A stretch of DNA of 64,000 nucleotides from an uncultured Phocaeicola sp. (GTDB lineage: Bacteria; Bacteroidota; Bacteroidia; Bacteroidales; Bacteroidaceae): contig CALUET010000009.1 in assembly GCA_944319745.1 (NCBI GenBank), positions 33,248-97,247 on the forward strand, in the 5' to 3' direction. Positions 1-9,715 of this stretch are shown piece by piece. How positions within the stretch are numbered: position 1 is the stretch's first letter; each line of letters opens with the position of its first letter. Made by a program: the position numbers and the translations under genes. A model generated the notes under the pieces. The model did no database searches and was not told where the DNA came from. It saw only the letters and a list, made by a program, of their open reading frames with translations.

Positions 1-396
1 TTACGTGGGAAAAACATCGATTACGGGCCACGTTTCCCCGACATGAGTGAGGCTTATTCCAAGGAATTTATCGGAAAAGCCCTCGAAATAGCGCAACGTA
101 AAAACATAACTTTGCGGCAAGGTGTCTACATCGGCACACAAGGGCCAACCTTTGAAACTCCTGCCGAGTACCGAATGTTCCGCATATTGGGCGCCGATGC
201 CGTAGGAATGTCAACCGTTCCTGAAGTTATCGTAGCCAATCATTGCGGCATAAAGGTTTTGGGGATTTCCGTTATTACCGACCTTGGAGTAGAAGGGAAA
301 ATAGTAGAAGTATCACACGAGGAGGTACAAAAAGCAGCCGATGCTGCCCAACCCCGTATGACAACAATCATGAAAGAATTAGTAAACGAAATATAA
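1..396 (+). CDS. Purine nucleoside phosphorylase, C-terminal part (5' end outside window)
   Basis: The reading frame is open from base 1, before the first ATG at 43, so the gene starts upstream of the window. The visible ~131 residues match the C-terminal half of trimeric PNP/MTAP-family enzymes, which split purine nucleosides with phosphate to give base and ribose-1-phosphate. Seen: GVYIGTQGPTFETPAEYRM, the purine/ribose-binding stretch, then GADAVGMSTVPEVIVANH, a hallmark of this family. It ends two bases before the thiL start codon, so both are probably co-transcribed. Family assignment is firm; the exact substrate is not visible. Confidence 0.93.
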   Translation, partial: LRGKNIDYGPRFPDMSEAYSKEFIGKALEIAQRKNITLRQGVYIGTQGPTFETPAEYRMFRILGADAVGMSTVPEVIVANHCGIKVLGISVITDLGVEGKIVEVSHEEVQKAADAAQPRMTTIMKELVNEI

Positions 397-398
397 TC

Positions 399-1436
399 AT
401 GCACGAAAAGAACAGAACAGAAATAGCAACATTAGGGGAATTTGGATTAATAAAACATCTTACTCAAGGCATCACCTTAACAAATCCTGAAAGCAAATAT
501 GGGATTGGTGACGATGCTGCCGTACTGGAATTTCCGAAAAAACAAGTGCTTGTCACAACAGATTTGCTGATGGAGGGTATTCATTTCGACCTGATTTACA
601 CGCCACTTAAACATTTGGGGTATAAATCGGCGATGGTAAATTTCTCAGATATATACGCCATGAACGGGAAACCAAAACAAATTACCGTCTCATTAGCGGT
701 ATCGAAACGATTCTGCATCGAAGACTTAGAAGATTTTTACGACGGTCTGAAACTTGCATGCCAACGACATCAGGTTGACATCGTAGGCGGAGACACAACT
801 TCTTCCGTCACAGGACTGGCCATTTCTATTACTTGCATTGGTGAAGCTGACGGCAAAAATGTAGTATATCGAAACGGAGCAAAAGAGACCGACCTGATAT
901 GCGTCAGTGGAGATTTAGGCGCAGCTTACATGGGTTTACAGCTTATGGAACGCGAAAAAGCCGTTTTTCAAGGAGAAAAAGAAGTTCAACCTGACTTTGC
1001 CGGGAAAGAATATTTACTGGAACGCTTCCTCAAACCGGAAGCACGCAAAGACATTATCGAACAATTGGCCCATTCCGGTATCATACCCAACGCCATGATG
1101 GACATATCCGATGGCCTTTCATCTGAACTCATGCACATTTGTTCGCAAAGTCATGTCGGATGCCGCATTTATGAAGATCGTATTCCTATTGATTACCAAA
1201 CAGCCGTAATGGCAGAAGAATTCAATATGAACTTAACAACTTGCGCACTAAATGGAGGTGAAGATTATGAACTTTTATTTACTGTTCCGCTGACGAAACA
1301 TGAAGAAATTAGTCAACTAAAAGACATTAAAATAATAGGGCATATCACAAAGCCCGAATTGGGATGTGCATTAGTCACGCGAGACGGGAATGAACTTACC
1401 CTAAAAGCACAAGGCTGGAATCCTTTAAAAGGATAA
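399..1436 (+). CDS. thiL: Thiamine-monophosphate kinase ThiL
   Basis: 345 aa, the usual ThiL length. It phosphorylates thiamine phosphate to the diphosphate cofactor with ATP. Seen: GIGDDAAVL near residue 35, DLLMEGIHF near 62 (the Asp-rich metal/ATP site of the PurM/ThiL fold), a VGGDTTSS loop, and GGEDYELLF near the C-terminus. The frame is open upstream to about 243, but the ATG at 399 was chosen because it gives a normal ThiL N-terminus and sits 2 nt after the preceding stop. The pairing with a nucleoside phosphorylase gene suggests a short two-gene unit. Confidence 0.95.
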   Translation: MHEKNRTEIATLGEFGLIKHLTQGITLTNPESKYGIGDDAAVLEFPKKQVLVTTDLLMEGIHFDLIYTPLKHLGYKSAMVNFSDIYAMNGKPKQITVSLAVSKRFCIEDLEDFYDGLKLACQRHQVDIVGGDTTSSVTGLAISITCIGEADGKNVVYRNGAKETDLICVSGDLGAAYMGLQLMEREKAVFQGEKEVQPDFAGKEYLLERFLKPEARKDIIEQLAHSGIIPNAMMDISDGLSSELMHICSQSHVGCRIYEDRIPIDYQTAVMAEEFNMNLTTCALNGGEDYELLFTVPLTKHEEISQLKDIKIIGHITKPELGCALVTRDGNELTLKAQGWNPLKG

Positions 1437-1550
1437 CTGAATCCTCGTCAACAATCACATATAAAAGGAAGAAAAGTTGCATAAAAGCACTTCTCTTCCA
1501 CTTTTTTACGCATCATAAATCCCAAAATTATACTTTTTCATCTATATTCT

Positions 1551-1581
1551 TTTGATAATCTCGAAAAGTTACCTACCTTTG
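1551..1581 (+). promoter_or_regulatory. Bacteroidetes-type promoter for tRNA-Phe
   Basis: TTTG at 1551-1554 is followed after 19 bp by TACCTTTG at 1574-1581, matching the known Bacteroidetes -33/-7 consensus (TTTG, TAnnTTTG). It lies 18 bp before the tRNA 5' end. Confidence 0.8.
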
Positions 1582-1598
1582 CAGCGAGAAACAAGAAA

Positions 1599-1671
1599 GG
1601 TGCCATAGCTCAGTTGGTAGAGCAAAGGACTGAAAATCCTTGTGTCCCCGGTTCGATTCCTGGTGGCACCA
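1599..1671 (+). tRNA. tRNA-Phe (GAA)
   Basis: 73 nt cloverleaf: acceptor GGTGCCA pairs with TGGCACC, the D-loop has AGTTGGTAGA, the anticodon loop reads CTGAAAA with anticodon GAA, and the T-loop is GGTTCGATTCC. The discriminator is A and no CCA is encoded. Confidence 0.97.
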
Positions 1672-1689
1672 CTAAAAAACAAAAATCAC

Positions 1690-1727
1690 AAAAACCGCTG
1701 AAATATAGTTGTTTTAGCGGTTTTTCT
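1690..1727 (+). terminator. Rho-independent terminator after tRNA-Phe
   Basis: AAAAACCGCT and AGCGGTTTTT form an inverted repeat around an AT-rich loop and run into a T-rich tract. Confidence 0.8.
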
Positions 1728-1739
1728 TTAGACACTGCC

Positions 1740-2318
1740 GGCTAAAATGTGGAATTTAATGCAATAAGAATCACCGATTACACCATGCCTCAATTATTTT
1801 CTATGACTTAAAAGAACCGTTTTCAAAGATAAAATTCTATATTTACATGTCTATAAAGAAGATATTCACCGTCCGACATTGAAATTTTCCTCCGAGGCTT
1901 CTTCCTACACCTGCCCAACATCGCATTAACGATGTTCCATTCAACATTCAGCAAACAGGAATTGAGATTGTCACTGTAAACTTTCCAGACTGTTCCATAA
2001 ATCGTCCTTGAATCAATTCAAAATTCATGCCTTACTTTGTCCAAAACTCCTTTGTGTTCAATAGCAATCGCCCCATCAATATTCAACTCGACATTCAAAA
2101 ATGTTTCCATTCTTCCATACGACCTCAGACAGTTGTTGAACAGCATAGAAACGCCCCTCCCCATAATCACCATAAAGGCAACCGTAACCATCCACCCATA
2201 ACAGGCCACCTTATATCTAATCATCAATTCTTGTTACCTCAATCGTTGATTTGCCTTCACTTCCTATTCATCTTCTGTAGTCCGTTGTTCAAGTGAAAAT
2301 TCATACAATTGCGCAAGA
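1740..2318. other. Gene-free stretch with a possible minus-strand gene remnant
   Basis: No convincing intact gene. On the minus strand, the frame starting at 2227 gives 69 codons with one hydrophobic segment (WMVTVAFMVIMGRGVSMLF). After a single TGA near 2018 the same frame stays open for about 60 more codons. This could be a broken membrane-protein gene, but no family was recognised, so no gene is called. Confidence 0.25.
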
Positions 2319-3101
2319 TCATTTTATGCCTGGTTCTACCTCCCGACATATTTCCGGTATAGATACATTAACAAAAACCGGACGATGATCGGAAGCTATA
2401 GGTTCATTAATCACATAATTCATCTTTACCTGATAACGAGAACCATTCGCTACGTAACCTAAAATATAATCAATACAAGATTGAGGATTATCGGCCGGAA
2501 TAGTCTTTCCCCTGCATTCGGTGAGTATCACGAATTTTTTTTGTAAAGCTATTATAGTAGGAGAATCAGGTTCTGCATTCAGGTCACCCGCTAAAAAGAC
2601 CGGCTTATTCTCTCCGTCCAATAGCATTTCAATTCTTTCAACGGACGTTAACTGATCCTCTTCCGTCAACGACAAATGCGTACAACAGAATATATAGTCC
2701 TTAAATTCCGCCAGCAACAACACTCGAGGCTCCTCCCTTCCCGGTAAAGGAACCGAACGGAACGATAACGGTTTCTTACGACACAATAGACCAACCCCAT
2801 ATTTCCCTCCCTCAAAAGGGATGGCAGGTGCATATACATGATACATGTCAGTAAATTCTCCCAATTCGCTGAGGAGATCACGTTCTCCTGTCCGTTGAGT
2901 GACACTATCCACCTCCTGAAGAGCGACTATATCCAGATGCTCCCGATTAATGACTTCTGCTATACGTTCAAGATCTAATCGGCCATCAAGTCCAACTCCA
3001 TGACGGATATTATAACTCATCAGCCTAAGATCATGCTGCCCATTCACATTAAAAGCCAGCAAACAAAATAATAACATTGATAAAAAAGTCTTCCATTTCA
3101 T
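2319..3101 (-). CDS. Secreted endonuclease/exonuclease/phosphatase family protein
   Basis: 260 aa with an N-terminal signal peptide (about residues 1-21, ending VNGQ). The DNase I-like fold is shown by its metal and catalytic motifs in order: MSYNIRHG (Asn), VALQEVD (Glu), THLSL, GDLNAEPDS (Asp/Asn) and SDHRPV (Asp-His) near the C-terminus. Members cleave phosphodiesters in nucleic acids, sphingomyelin or phosphoinositides; the substrate cannot be read from sequence. It lies 46 bp downstream of the GH43 lipoprotein gene on the same strand, so the two are probably one operon. Export suggests action in the periplasm or outside the cell. Confidence 0.9.
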   Translation of the reverse strand: MKWKTFLSMLLFCLLAFNVNGQHDLRLMSYNIRHGVGLDGRLDLERIAEVINREHLDIVALQEVDSVTQRTGERDLLSELGEFTDMYHVYAPAIPFEGGKYGVGLLCRKKPLSFRSVPLPGREEPRVLLLAEFKDYIFCCTHLSLTEEDQLTSVERIEMLLDGENKPVFLAGDLNAEPDSPTIIALQKKFVILTECRGKTIPADNPQSCIDYILGYVANGSRYQVKMNYVINEPIASDHRPVFVNVSIPEICREVEPGIK

Positions 3102-3147
3102 AATTCCACATTCAGTAGATATCCTTTATCCTATATTTTATTAAGCT

Positions 3148-4884
3148 CTAATGATTTCCTAAACTTGCCAAAGATTGACCAACTCCATTCTCATTGTATG
3201 CAGAGATTGAGAAATAATAATTCCGATCAGCATCCAGACCTCCGAAATCTAGCCGCGTGGAATCATTTAACACTTGAATACAGTTATACAATTTGTCCGG
3301 AGAGATACCATAACGGATGATGTAGCCTTCTGCGCCATCGACTGGATTCCATGAAAGACGACACTTACAAGCATCTATTACATTTCGCTCTACATGCAAA
3401 AACTGTACAGGCTTCGGCTTATCCCCATATCCTTTTCCAAAAACACGTATCTCACGCAACGAAACATTAGAAGAGACTGTATAAGACTTATTCTCCCACC
3501 TAATATAACGAGCATCAAACGGGATCTCGAACTCGATATAGTCATGAGGAGTATCAGTCTTCTTTTTACTTTTATCCGCTATGACATACCAATCTTTACC
3601 ATTCCGCGATGCTTTGAGTACATAGCTTTGATAAACATCCGGTACAATTCCTTTTTGACAGGCTCCATATTCATCATAATTTATCTGTATAGCATGTATC
3701 CGACAAGAATTCAACAAATCCACTTGCAGCCATTCATCCTCATTAGAAGCAGCTACCCAAGCAGTACGGGCATCCTCATCAACCACATTCTCCACCCGAA
3801 AGTCTTCTTTCACGGAAGAGGCGCTGACTGGTTTGCGAAAAGACAACAGCATCCAATCCGGACGCCCCTTTTCTTTTTCTTCAGAAGGCAAATACATCGG
3901 ATAATCGCCTAAATAAGTATCTGAATACAAATAGCCGTCCGAATCAAAATAAGTAGGAAAAAACGACAGACGACGTTCAAACATGTGCCGTACCGATATG
4001 GAATTGGTAACAGCTTTCCAATAATTACTTCCAACTTGGAAGATACATCCGTGTCCCGCACCTCCTATAAAACCACCCGGCTTATAAGATACGGGATTGT
4101 TGGCAACATAAGTGAACGGACCAATCGGTGTATCAGCCATATATGCTCCATCTGCATAAGTTTTCCACTCCGTGCCGGGTGCAGCATATTGAAGATAATA
4201 CCGACCGTTATGTTCCGTCATCCAAGCACCTTCTATATAAGGTCTTCTAGACAGTTCATTACGTTCACCGGGACGTTCCCATCCGTGTTTTTGCATATCA
4301 CTATTCAGACAGGGCTGAGGCTTTCCTTCCTCCTCCAATGTATTCAAGTTCAGGACTGATACATAAATCGGTTCAACAGGCGAACATCCATAATACAGAA
4401 ACAGTCTGTCCCCTTCTACATAAAAGGCTGGATCCCAATAGGACCATATTTCTTTAACTTTCTCCCACTGCCCCAGTTCCGGCTTGTTTGAACGATAAAG
4501 CATACCTTCCCCATGGGTTGAACCTACGTAATACACATAATCACCATGCACAAAAACGCCAGGAGCATAATCTTCTATCGGTAATACCGAATCCGGAATA
4601 ATGACATGTTTCCACGAACTGAAATCCGAAGAATACCAATATCCAGAAGATTTGGATGCAAACAGAATATAGTTATCTTTAAATCGAACTACTACCGGAT
4701 CTGCAGCTTCCCGGATACCTTCTCCTCCGTCAATTTTCATGAAACGATAATCCAGATTCAACGGATTGCAAAACGTTGTCGGATGTATCTTAATACGGGT
4801 TTCGATAGGCTGTTCCATGCAGCAAGAACACAAGAGCATCAGAACGACTCCGGATACCCAGTAAATTTTACTACTATTCTTCAT
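3148..4884 (-). CDS. GH43-type lipoprotein with F5/8-type C and fibronectin III domains
   Basis: 578 aa. The N-terminus has a lipoprotein signal ending in LLCSC, so it is probably membrane anchored. Residues ~35-330 resemble a five-bladed GH43 propeller: EAADPVVVRFKDNYILFASK carries the conserved DP, followed by SYWDPAFYVEGDRLFLYYG and a HGCIFQVG blade. Residues ~345-480 look like a discoidin (F5/8-C) sugar-binding module (NVVDEDARTAWVA, EWLQVDL), and ~490-575 an FN3 module. GH43 enzymes usually cut arabinosides or xylosides; the exact linkage is inferred only. A promoter candidate lies at 5060-5089, and the nuclease-family gene follows 46 bp downstream. Confidence 0.8.
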   Translation of the reverse strand: MKNSSKIYWVSGVVLMLLCSCCMEQPIETRIKIHPTTFCNPLNLDYRFMKIDGGEGIREAADPVVVRFKDNYILFASKSSGYWYSSDFSSWKHVIIPDSVLPIEDYAPGVFVHGDYVYYVGSTHGEGMLYRSNKPELGQWEKVKEIWSYWDPAFYVEGDRLFLYYGCSPVEPIYVSVLNLNTLEEEGKPQPCLNSDMQKHGWERPGERNELSRRPYIEGAWMTEHNGRYYLQYAAPGTEWKTYADGAYMADTPIGPFTYVANNPVSYKPGGFIGGAGHGCIFQVGSNYWKAVTNSISVRHMFERRLSFFPTYFDSDGYLYSDTYLGDYPMYLPSEEKEKGRPDWMLLSFRKPVSASSVKEDFRVENVVDEDARTAWVAASNEDEWLQVDLLNSCRIHAIQINYDEYGACQKGIVPDVYQSYVLKASRNGKDWYVIADKSKKKTDTPHDYIEFEIPFDARYIRWENKSYTVSSNVSLREIRVFGKGYGDKPKPVQFLHVERNVIDACKCRLSWNPVDGAEGYIIRYGISPDKLYNCIQVLNDSTRLDFGGLDADRNYYFSISAYNENGVGQSLASLGNH

Positions 4885-5613
4885 TTTCTTCTATTGATTG
4901 GTTGATCTGAAAAATATCACTTTCTATTCAAAAATTAATTAAAGATGATCGGCACCGATGTAAATCCCGACGTCAAATAAATGCCTATTGCATTCAGAAC
5001 CGTTGTGCACGACTTGACACAAGCCACAACCATTGAAGTATGGTCTTATTGGCTGGATGTAAAGGTAATATAAATATTCAAGATCCAAACTAACTTTTTC
5101 TCACAAAATCATTTATTATTCTCTCATTTTGTAATCCCATTTTATTGCTGTAATTAAACAAATTACTAATTCATATAAAAAGCCAACCAGATTCTTTCCA
5201 CCAAATTCCTTTTCCTTAACCAAATAACCGTTGATAACTTCTACCCTCTATCGTTTTAAAAAGAAGTTCAAATAAACGCTATTTTGAGCCAAAGCATTTA
5301 CAAAATAGTATAAGCGACCAGAACTACAAGTATCCCCTATCCAAGCAGATTGTTCGCGTCAACTCGAAATTGAATAATCCCTCTTACCAATGTAGACAAA
5401 TAATTTCGTTTCTTAATTCGGCTTCCGCAGCTAAAAACAATAGAGATGTTATAAAAACATTCCAATAATTTACGGAATCTACGAAGTCTTTACTAAACAT
5501 ATATGCCTGTATAATACCACCTCCCTAGAAAGCAATGTGAAAAGACATTTTCTATGTTCAAATGTATAGATACTACATTTTCTTCATCATAAGACAATCA
5601 AACATACTCATCA
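4885..5613. other. Intergenic stretch, no gene seen
   Basis: About 730 bp of AT-rich DNA between two minus-strand lipoprotein genes. No reading frame here looks coding. It holds a candidate promoter for the GH43 gene at 5060-5089; otherwise nothing was recognised. Confidence 0.6.
5060..5089 (-). promoter_or_regulatory. Candidate promoter for the GH43/F5-8C gene
   Basis: On the minus strand TTTG (5089-5086) is followed after 18 bp by TACCTTTA (5067-5060), one mismatch to TAnnTTTG. It would give a 5' leader of about 170 nt. Confidence 0.4.
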
Positions 5614-7869
5614 CTACCGCTTCGCATGCAAATCAAACGAACGTTCTTTTTCCCCGTTTTTCATTTGATACAATGTCCATCCATCTGTCTTCTTTTCCAA
5701 CCGCCAACTCAAATCTGGATTTTGAAGTAACTTCTTGATATGAGTCGGAAATGCATCAGCACGCCGAGCCTCTTCCCAAGTATAGATGGCATTAAAGATA
5801 GCATATTTATCAGAACAGGTTTCTACATCTTTAGGATTCAAATTCAACGAATAAGTTGCGTTATACCCAATAGCCGTCGCCTCAATATGTTCAAACTGTT
5901 CGAGTGTCGTAGTAGCTGAAATAGAAAAATTATGTCCAAAGGAAGAAGGAAAGAAATTGGCAAACGTCACATCACGCAAGTCTTTACCCTGACTGGTCGT
6001 ACTTCCCCAAACACGTTTATCTGCGTCATACATATTCAATCCACCACCTACATTCCAGATACTTTGATAATGCCAGGAACCTTCCGAAAGTGTTGCTCCT
6101 GTAAAACGGATATCTGGAATTCCCAATTCTTTTGCACGAGCAAACATATGACGAAAGAAACGTTTTACAGAATAAGAACCAAATCCTGTATGAAATAAGA
6201 ATTCCTGCCCATCAAAATCATAATACCCTAAACCACTGTTTGCGGCTATATCTGCATAATGTTCAGCAATTTTATCCTGCAACTCCAGATTAGGGACTAG
6301 TCCCTGATAAGCGCCTCCCACCGTCACTTGTAATTTATCTACCATATCACCTTTCTTATGCGACTCCGCAGTTGTATTCCAATAACCCCGCGTCACATGC
6401 AACAAACGATAAGGTCTTTCATCCGAAACGCCCATATAATGAATTAATTCTTTCCCAATCTTTACCATATTCAATTCTTTACTATGACCTTCCCAACAAG
6501 CAACTTCATTCAAAAAAGCAGGATTATCAATATAAATCAACGTATCCGTTTCTGATAAGTCCTGCATCAGATAACGGCGATGCAAGATACAAATACTATC
6601 GGAAGGTATCGGACTACAATCCTTTGTTCCAGGAGCCAATGAATTGGAGATGCAGGTTCTTCCTAAAATCAATCCATCTTTTGCCAATAACTCTGCATAG
6701 GCATGGTGAGACAAATTCCCGGCAGTAAAATGAAAAGGTTTTCTTTCCTCATTCGGTCCATCAATATAACCACCATTCCCTCTATCAGCCTGCAAAAAAG
6801 GCTGATTATAAGAATGTATCACCCGTACTCCCATTTGTTTTGCATATGATGCAACACTATCATACGGATTTCCAGTAATAAATAGGTCCGGCATAAAGGC
6901 TGTAGGATCTTTTATCCATTTACCTTGAAAAGTAGGATAAGGCAAACCTTCATCCAATACAATATTCTGTATTACATCCATCAATGCAATACTGTCTGGA
7001 CTTCCCCATAAAGCAATGGATGATCCAATATAATCTACATCAGGCACAGCCTGCCGCAACATATGGTTTGGTTCATTGTTTCGTTGAATAGGTACACCTT
7101 CCGGAGAATAGATCAAGTCACTTTTCCGCCTGTCACGCGAATGATAACGGATATTAATACGCCCATTACAGTCCACTCCGGCAGTACTTCCATACAGCAT
7201 CCGGAAATAAGGTTCTTTCCTATTATAAAACGCCACATCATTAATTCCATCTCCACCAAGAGTAAATTGCTGTCCCTCATGTAATGTTATCGGCAACGGA
7301 TACTTTTCGGGATCTGGAGTATGAACAATATAACCGCCTGCACCAGTTTCCGAAGTAAAACGAGATTCGCCACCAATCGTATTATCATCCAATGCTAATG
7401 CACCAATGGCATAATCAACAAGAGTCGATGTATCTCTGGCTACACCGATTATTTCACCCAACAAATTATTAATATTGGTATAATAGTTTCCCCACTGAAC
7501 GCCATCTATCCCATTTCTTCCTTCTAATGCTTCCAAGACCAATTTGAAATAGCGGTCTTTTTCCTCCAACTTTACTGTAGCCACAGAACCGTTTTCATAT
7601 GTCAACCGATACCTACCAAGACTGAAACTGGCTTTCTCCGGATAATAATAACGTTTCAGACGACTACTGTAAAGAACTAACAATGGTGAAGGTTGGTCTG
7701 TCGGACTAAAGTTTCGATTTTCTTTTGTCTGATCCCACATCCCTACAATATATCCTTTGGAGTTGATATCTATTCGAAAATAATCAGTATCAAAAGTTCG
7801 TACTTCATCAAAGTTACAACTTCCGAACATACATGCAAATAATGCATACGTTAATACATGTTTTTTCAT
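5614..7869 (-). CDS. Large lipoprotein of unknown function, probable TIM-barrel glycan-active enzyme
   Basis: 751 aa, starting with a lipoprotein signal (MKKHVLTYALFACMFGSC). The N-terminal ~270 residues are beta-rich, as in sugar-hydrolase sandwich domains. The middle (about 300-650) has alternating strands and helices typical of a TIM barrel; near residues 549-570, GYYDFDGQEF is followed by GSYSVKRFF, with several acidic residues that could be catalytic. A small C-terminal beta domain follows. I do not recognise the family, so the enzyme role is inference from fold-like pattern, export and neighbouring glycan genes. It stands alone, with over 700 bp to the next gene downstream. Confidence 0.75.
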   Translation of the reverse strand: MKKHVLTYALFACMFGSCNFDEVRTFDTDYFRIDINSKGYIVGMWDQTKENRNFSPTDQPSPLLVLYSSRLKRYYYPEKASFSLGRYRLTYENGSVATVKLEEKDRYFKLVLEALEGRNGIDGVQWGNYYTNINNLLGEIIGVARDTSTLVDYAIGALALDDNTIGGESRFTSETGAGGYIVHTPDPEKYPLPITLHEGQQFTLGGDGINDVAFYNRKEPYFRMLYGSTAGVDCNGRINIRYHSRDRRKSDLIYSPEGVPIQRNNEPNHMLRQAVPDVDYIGSSIALWGSPDSIALMDVIQNIVLDEGLPYPTFQGKWIKDPTAFMPDLFITGNPYDSVASYAKQMGVRVIHSYNQPFLQADRGNGGYIDGPNEERKPFHFTAGNLSHHAYAELLAKDGLILGRTCISNSLAPGTKDCSPIPSDSICILHRRYLMQDLSETDTLIYIDNPAFLNEVACWEGHSKELNMVKIGKELIHYMGVSDERPYRLLHVTRGYWNTTAESHKKGDMVDKLQVTVGGAYQGLVPNLELQDKIAEHYADIAANSGLGYYDFDGQEFLFHTGFGSYSVKRFFRHMFARAKELGIPDIRFTGATLSEGSWHYQSIWNVGGGLNMYDADKRVWGSTTSQGKDLRDVTFANFFPSSFGHNFSISATTTLEQFEHIEATAIGYNATYSLNLNPKDVETCSDKYAIFNAIYTWEEARRADAFPTHIKKLLQNPDLSWRLEKKTDGWTLYQMKNGEKERSFDLHAKR

Positions 7870-7973
7870 AATATTTTATACCACATTTCTATCTTTATTT
7901 AGATGCACTCATGATGTTTATTCTTCTTTGTTTTCCTTCTACAGACAAGCACCATGCACCTTTCCTGGTTTCA

Positions 7974-7981
7974 CAAAGATA
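7974..7981 (-). promoter_or_regulatory. Candidate -7 box for the 751-aa lipoprotein gene
   Basis: TATCTTTG on the minus strand, a perfect TAnnTTTG, about 105 bp upstream of the start codon. No good TTTG is seen at -33. The rest of 7870-8135 shows no gene. Confidence 0.45.
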
Positions 7982-8135
7982 AGTGATTTACTTTAGAAAT
8001 CGTATCTGTTTGATTTGCTTTTTAGATAGAAAGCACCTTTCCCATCTTTTAGAATAATCCTTTACACACAAAAGTTTTTTATAAGAATAACAAAGATTCA
8101 TATCCTAAGATTTTATAATTGTAAAAGAACCATCT

Positions 8136-8682
8136 CTATTTCTCACTAAAATGAATCAAGCATATCTTAGGCATAAGATTAGTAACAGAATGATAATCAT
8201 ATCGTGTACCATATTTTGTATATGTAATAAATAGGCTAAATCATCATATGTAAAACTACTGTTGGGTACAGTAAGTTCTTTTATTATGGATTTCCTTCGT
8301 TTCATTTTACTCTGTGTGCGATAATCGTGATTTTTTCTCCATCCGTCGGCGATTTCTGCCGGAGAAAAGCCATAAAAAGTAATGGTATAAATACAATATG
8401 CGGCTATTTCCTCTTTACAAAGTTTTATATTCTGTGACAAGACAATCTCTTTGGCCAATTCATTTTCCCAAAAGTCTGCATTTAAAGATTGCGCGCTGCC
8501 CCAATCATCTTCTTTTATTATATGGACTTCTCCACAATATTGGGAATCGGACTTCATACTGCGAAAAATGTCATATGCTTTCCAGAAAGCATAAATATTA
8601 TCGAAATGTCCTACCATGATTTCTTTTAAATACGCAGTAAATCATCAAACTCGACTTCCATTATCAAATCTTTTAGCGTCAT
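8136..8682 (-). pseudogene. Small hypothetical gene broken by two frameshifts
   Basis: The longest open frame (8617-8156, 153 codons) is only the middle part. Upstream, the ATG at 8682 begins MTLKDLIMEVEFDDLL, which stops at once; adding one base near 8632 joins it in frame as DLLPYLKEIMVGHFDN. Downstream, the open frame ends in an unlikely run (MIIILLLILCLRYA). Adding one base near 8203 gives NMVTRYDYHSVTNL and then a frame ending at 8136. The repaired protein would be about 181 aa, soluble, of unknown function. Either the gene is decaying or the sequence has two one-base errors. Confidence 0.6.
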
Positions 8683-8748
8683 AATTACTCTATTTTAAGA
8701 TTCTATATGCAAAATAAAGCCACTTCTATGCCGAGCTATTGCACAAGT

Positions 8749-9517
8749 TTATAATTTAACAGGCCCCATGTCACTTTGAAGAATATATTCATTCCAGGCA
8801 TTACATTCATTGTATTACCTGTATGCTACGGCATAAATCTCACATCCATATCTCTGTGCAAAGCGCACCGTATTCATCGTACCACTTTTCAGAGCGCATT
8901 GAACCGCCATAACCTTTTTCGACAAAGCTTCCTGTAACCGACTTCGAGCAAACAAACGTGCAGGACTTTCATTCCGAAAGGTTGTTCTAATACAATTAAA
9001 CCGCCTTTGTTTATAATTTCTTGCTGCAGGAACGTGTCCACTTTGGGGTGGACAATATTCAAGCCGGATGCAACGCCGCTATGGTTTTCCATTTGCATCT
9101 ACGCAGCCTTGATGAGCAGCGGCATCACATGCCAATCCATTCACGATGATATTTCCTTGTAACGCATACTTTTTCGCTAATTGATAAGCAATATCGTATC
9201 CGATGCGATCAGCGTTTTGTGAACCTATGATAGCAATAGAGTTTTCCTTTTGATAAAGTAAATCCTTATTTCCTGACAGATAAATTACAGTCGAAGCCTC
9301 TGTCCCAATTCGGGTAAACGAAGCCGGACAATCTCTGCATAATAAGGGATGGTGTCAATTCCGGCTTCTTTTTGTTCCTCTATAATCATTTTTGCTTTTG
9401 CAAAAGTGGCCTTATCATTTCCTGTAATTCCTGCTCATCTTTACTACATATATCAGAATAACGAAACCTCAACAAGTGCAAGCATATTAATTCTTCTATT
9501 GAAAATTCCTTTTCCAT
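8749..9517 (-). pseudogene. dprA/smf-like gene, heavily frameshifted
   Basis: No long frame is open, but reading across frames on the minus strand recovers a DprA/Smf protein: start MEKEFSIEELICLHLL at 9517, then FTRIGTEASTVIYLSG, then IAIIGSQNADRIGYDIAY (Rossmann GS motif), NIIVNGLACDAAAHQGC, ASGLNIVHPKVDTFLQQEI, RLFARSRLQEALSKKV and a C-terminal YNECNAWNEYIL. At least four shifts (near 9440, 9320, 9080 and 8970) plus one in-frame TAA (~8817) separate these blocks. DprA loads RecA on incoming single-stranded DNA; standalone relatives also occur in defence islands. Not functional as read. Confidence 0.85.
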
Positions 9518-9715
9518 ATATTCATCTGTTTTTGGCAAAGTTGAGTGAAGGTTGTACCAATATAAAGCGCACTTACGTAATTTATTTCATCTTGTGCTTT
9601 GATACAGCATATTTTTGATAGAACTTTGTTTGCTAAAACTCTTGGACTCTCTTTTGAGAATAAAAGATTCTTGCTATTTTCACATTAGAATTGTATAACC
9701 ATAAAACGATTAATT

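Noticed and set aside
2027-2296. Plus-strand frame of 89 codons
   Set aside because: Proline- and His-rich without motifs, opposite a more protein-like minus-strand frame.
9349-9618. Plus-strand frame of 89 codons
   Set aside because: It overlaps the dprA-like remnant on the other strand and has no motif.
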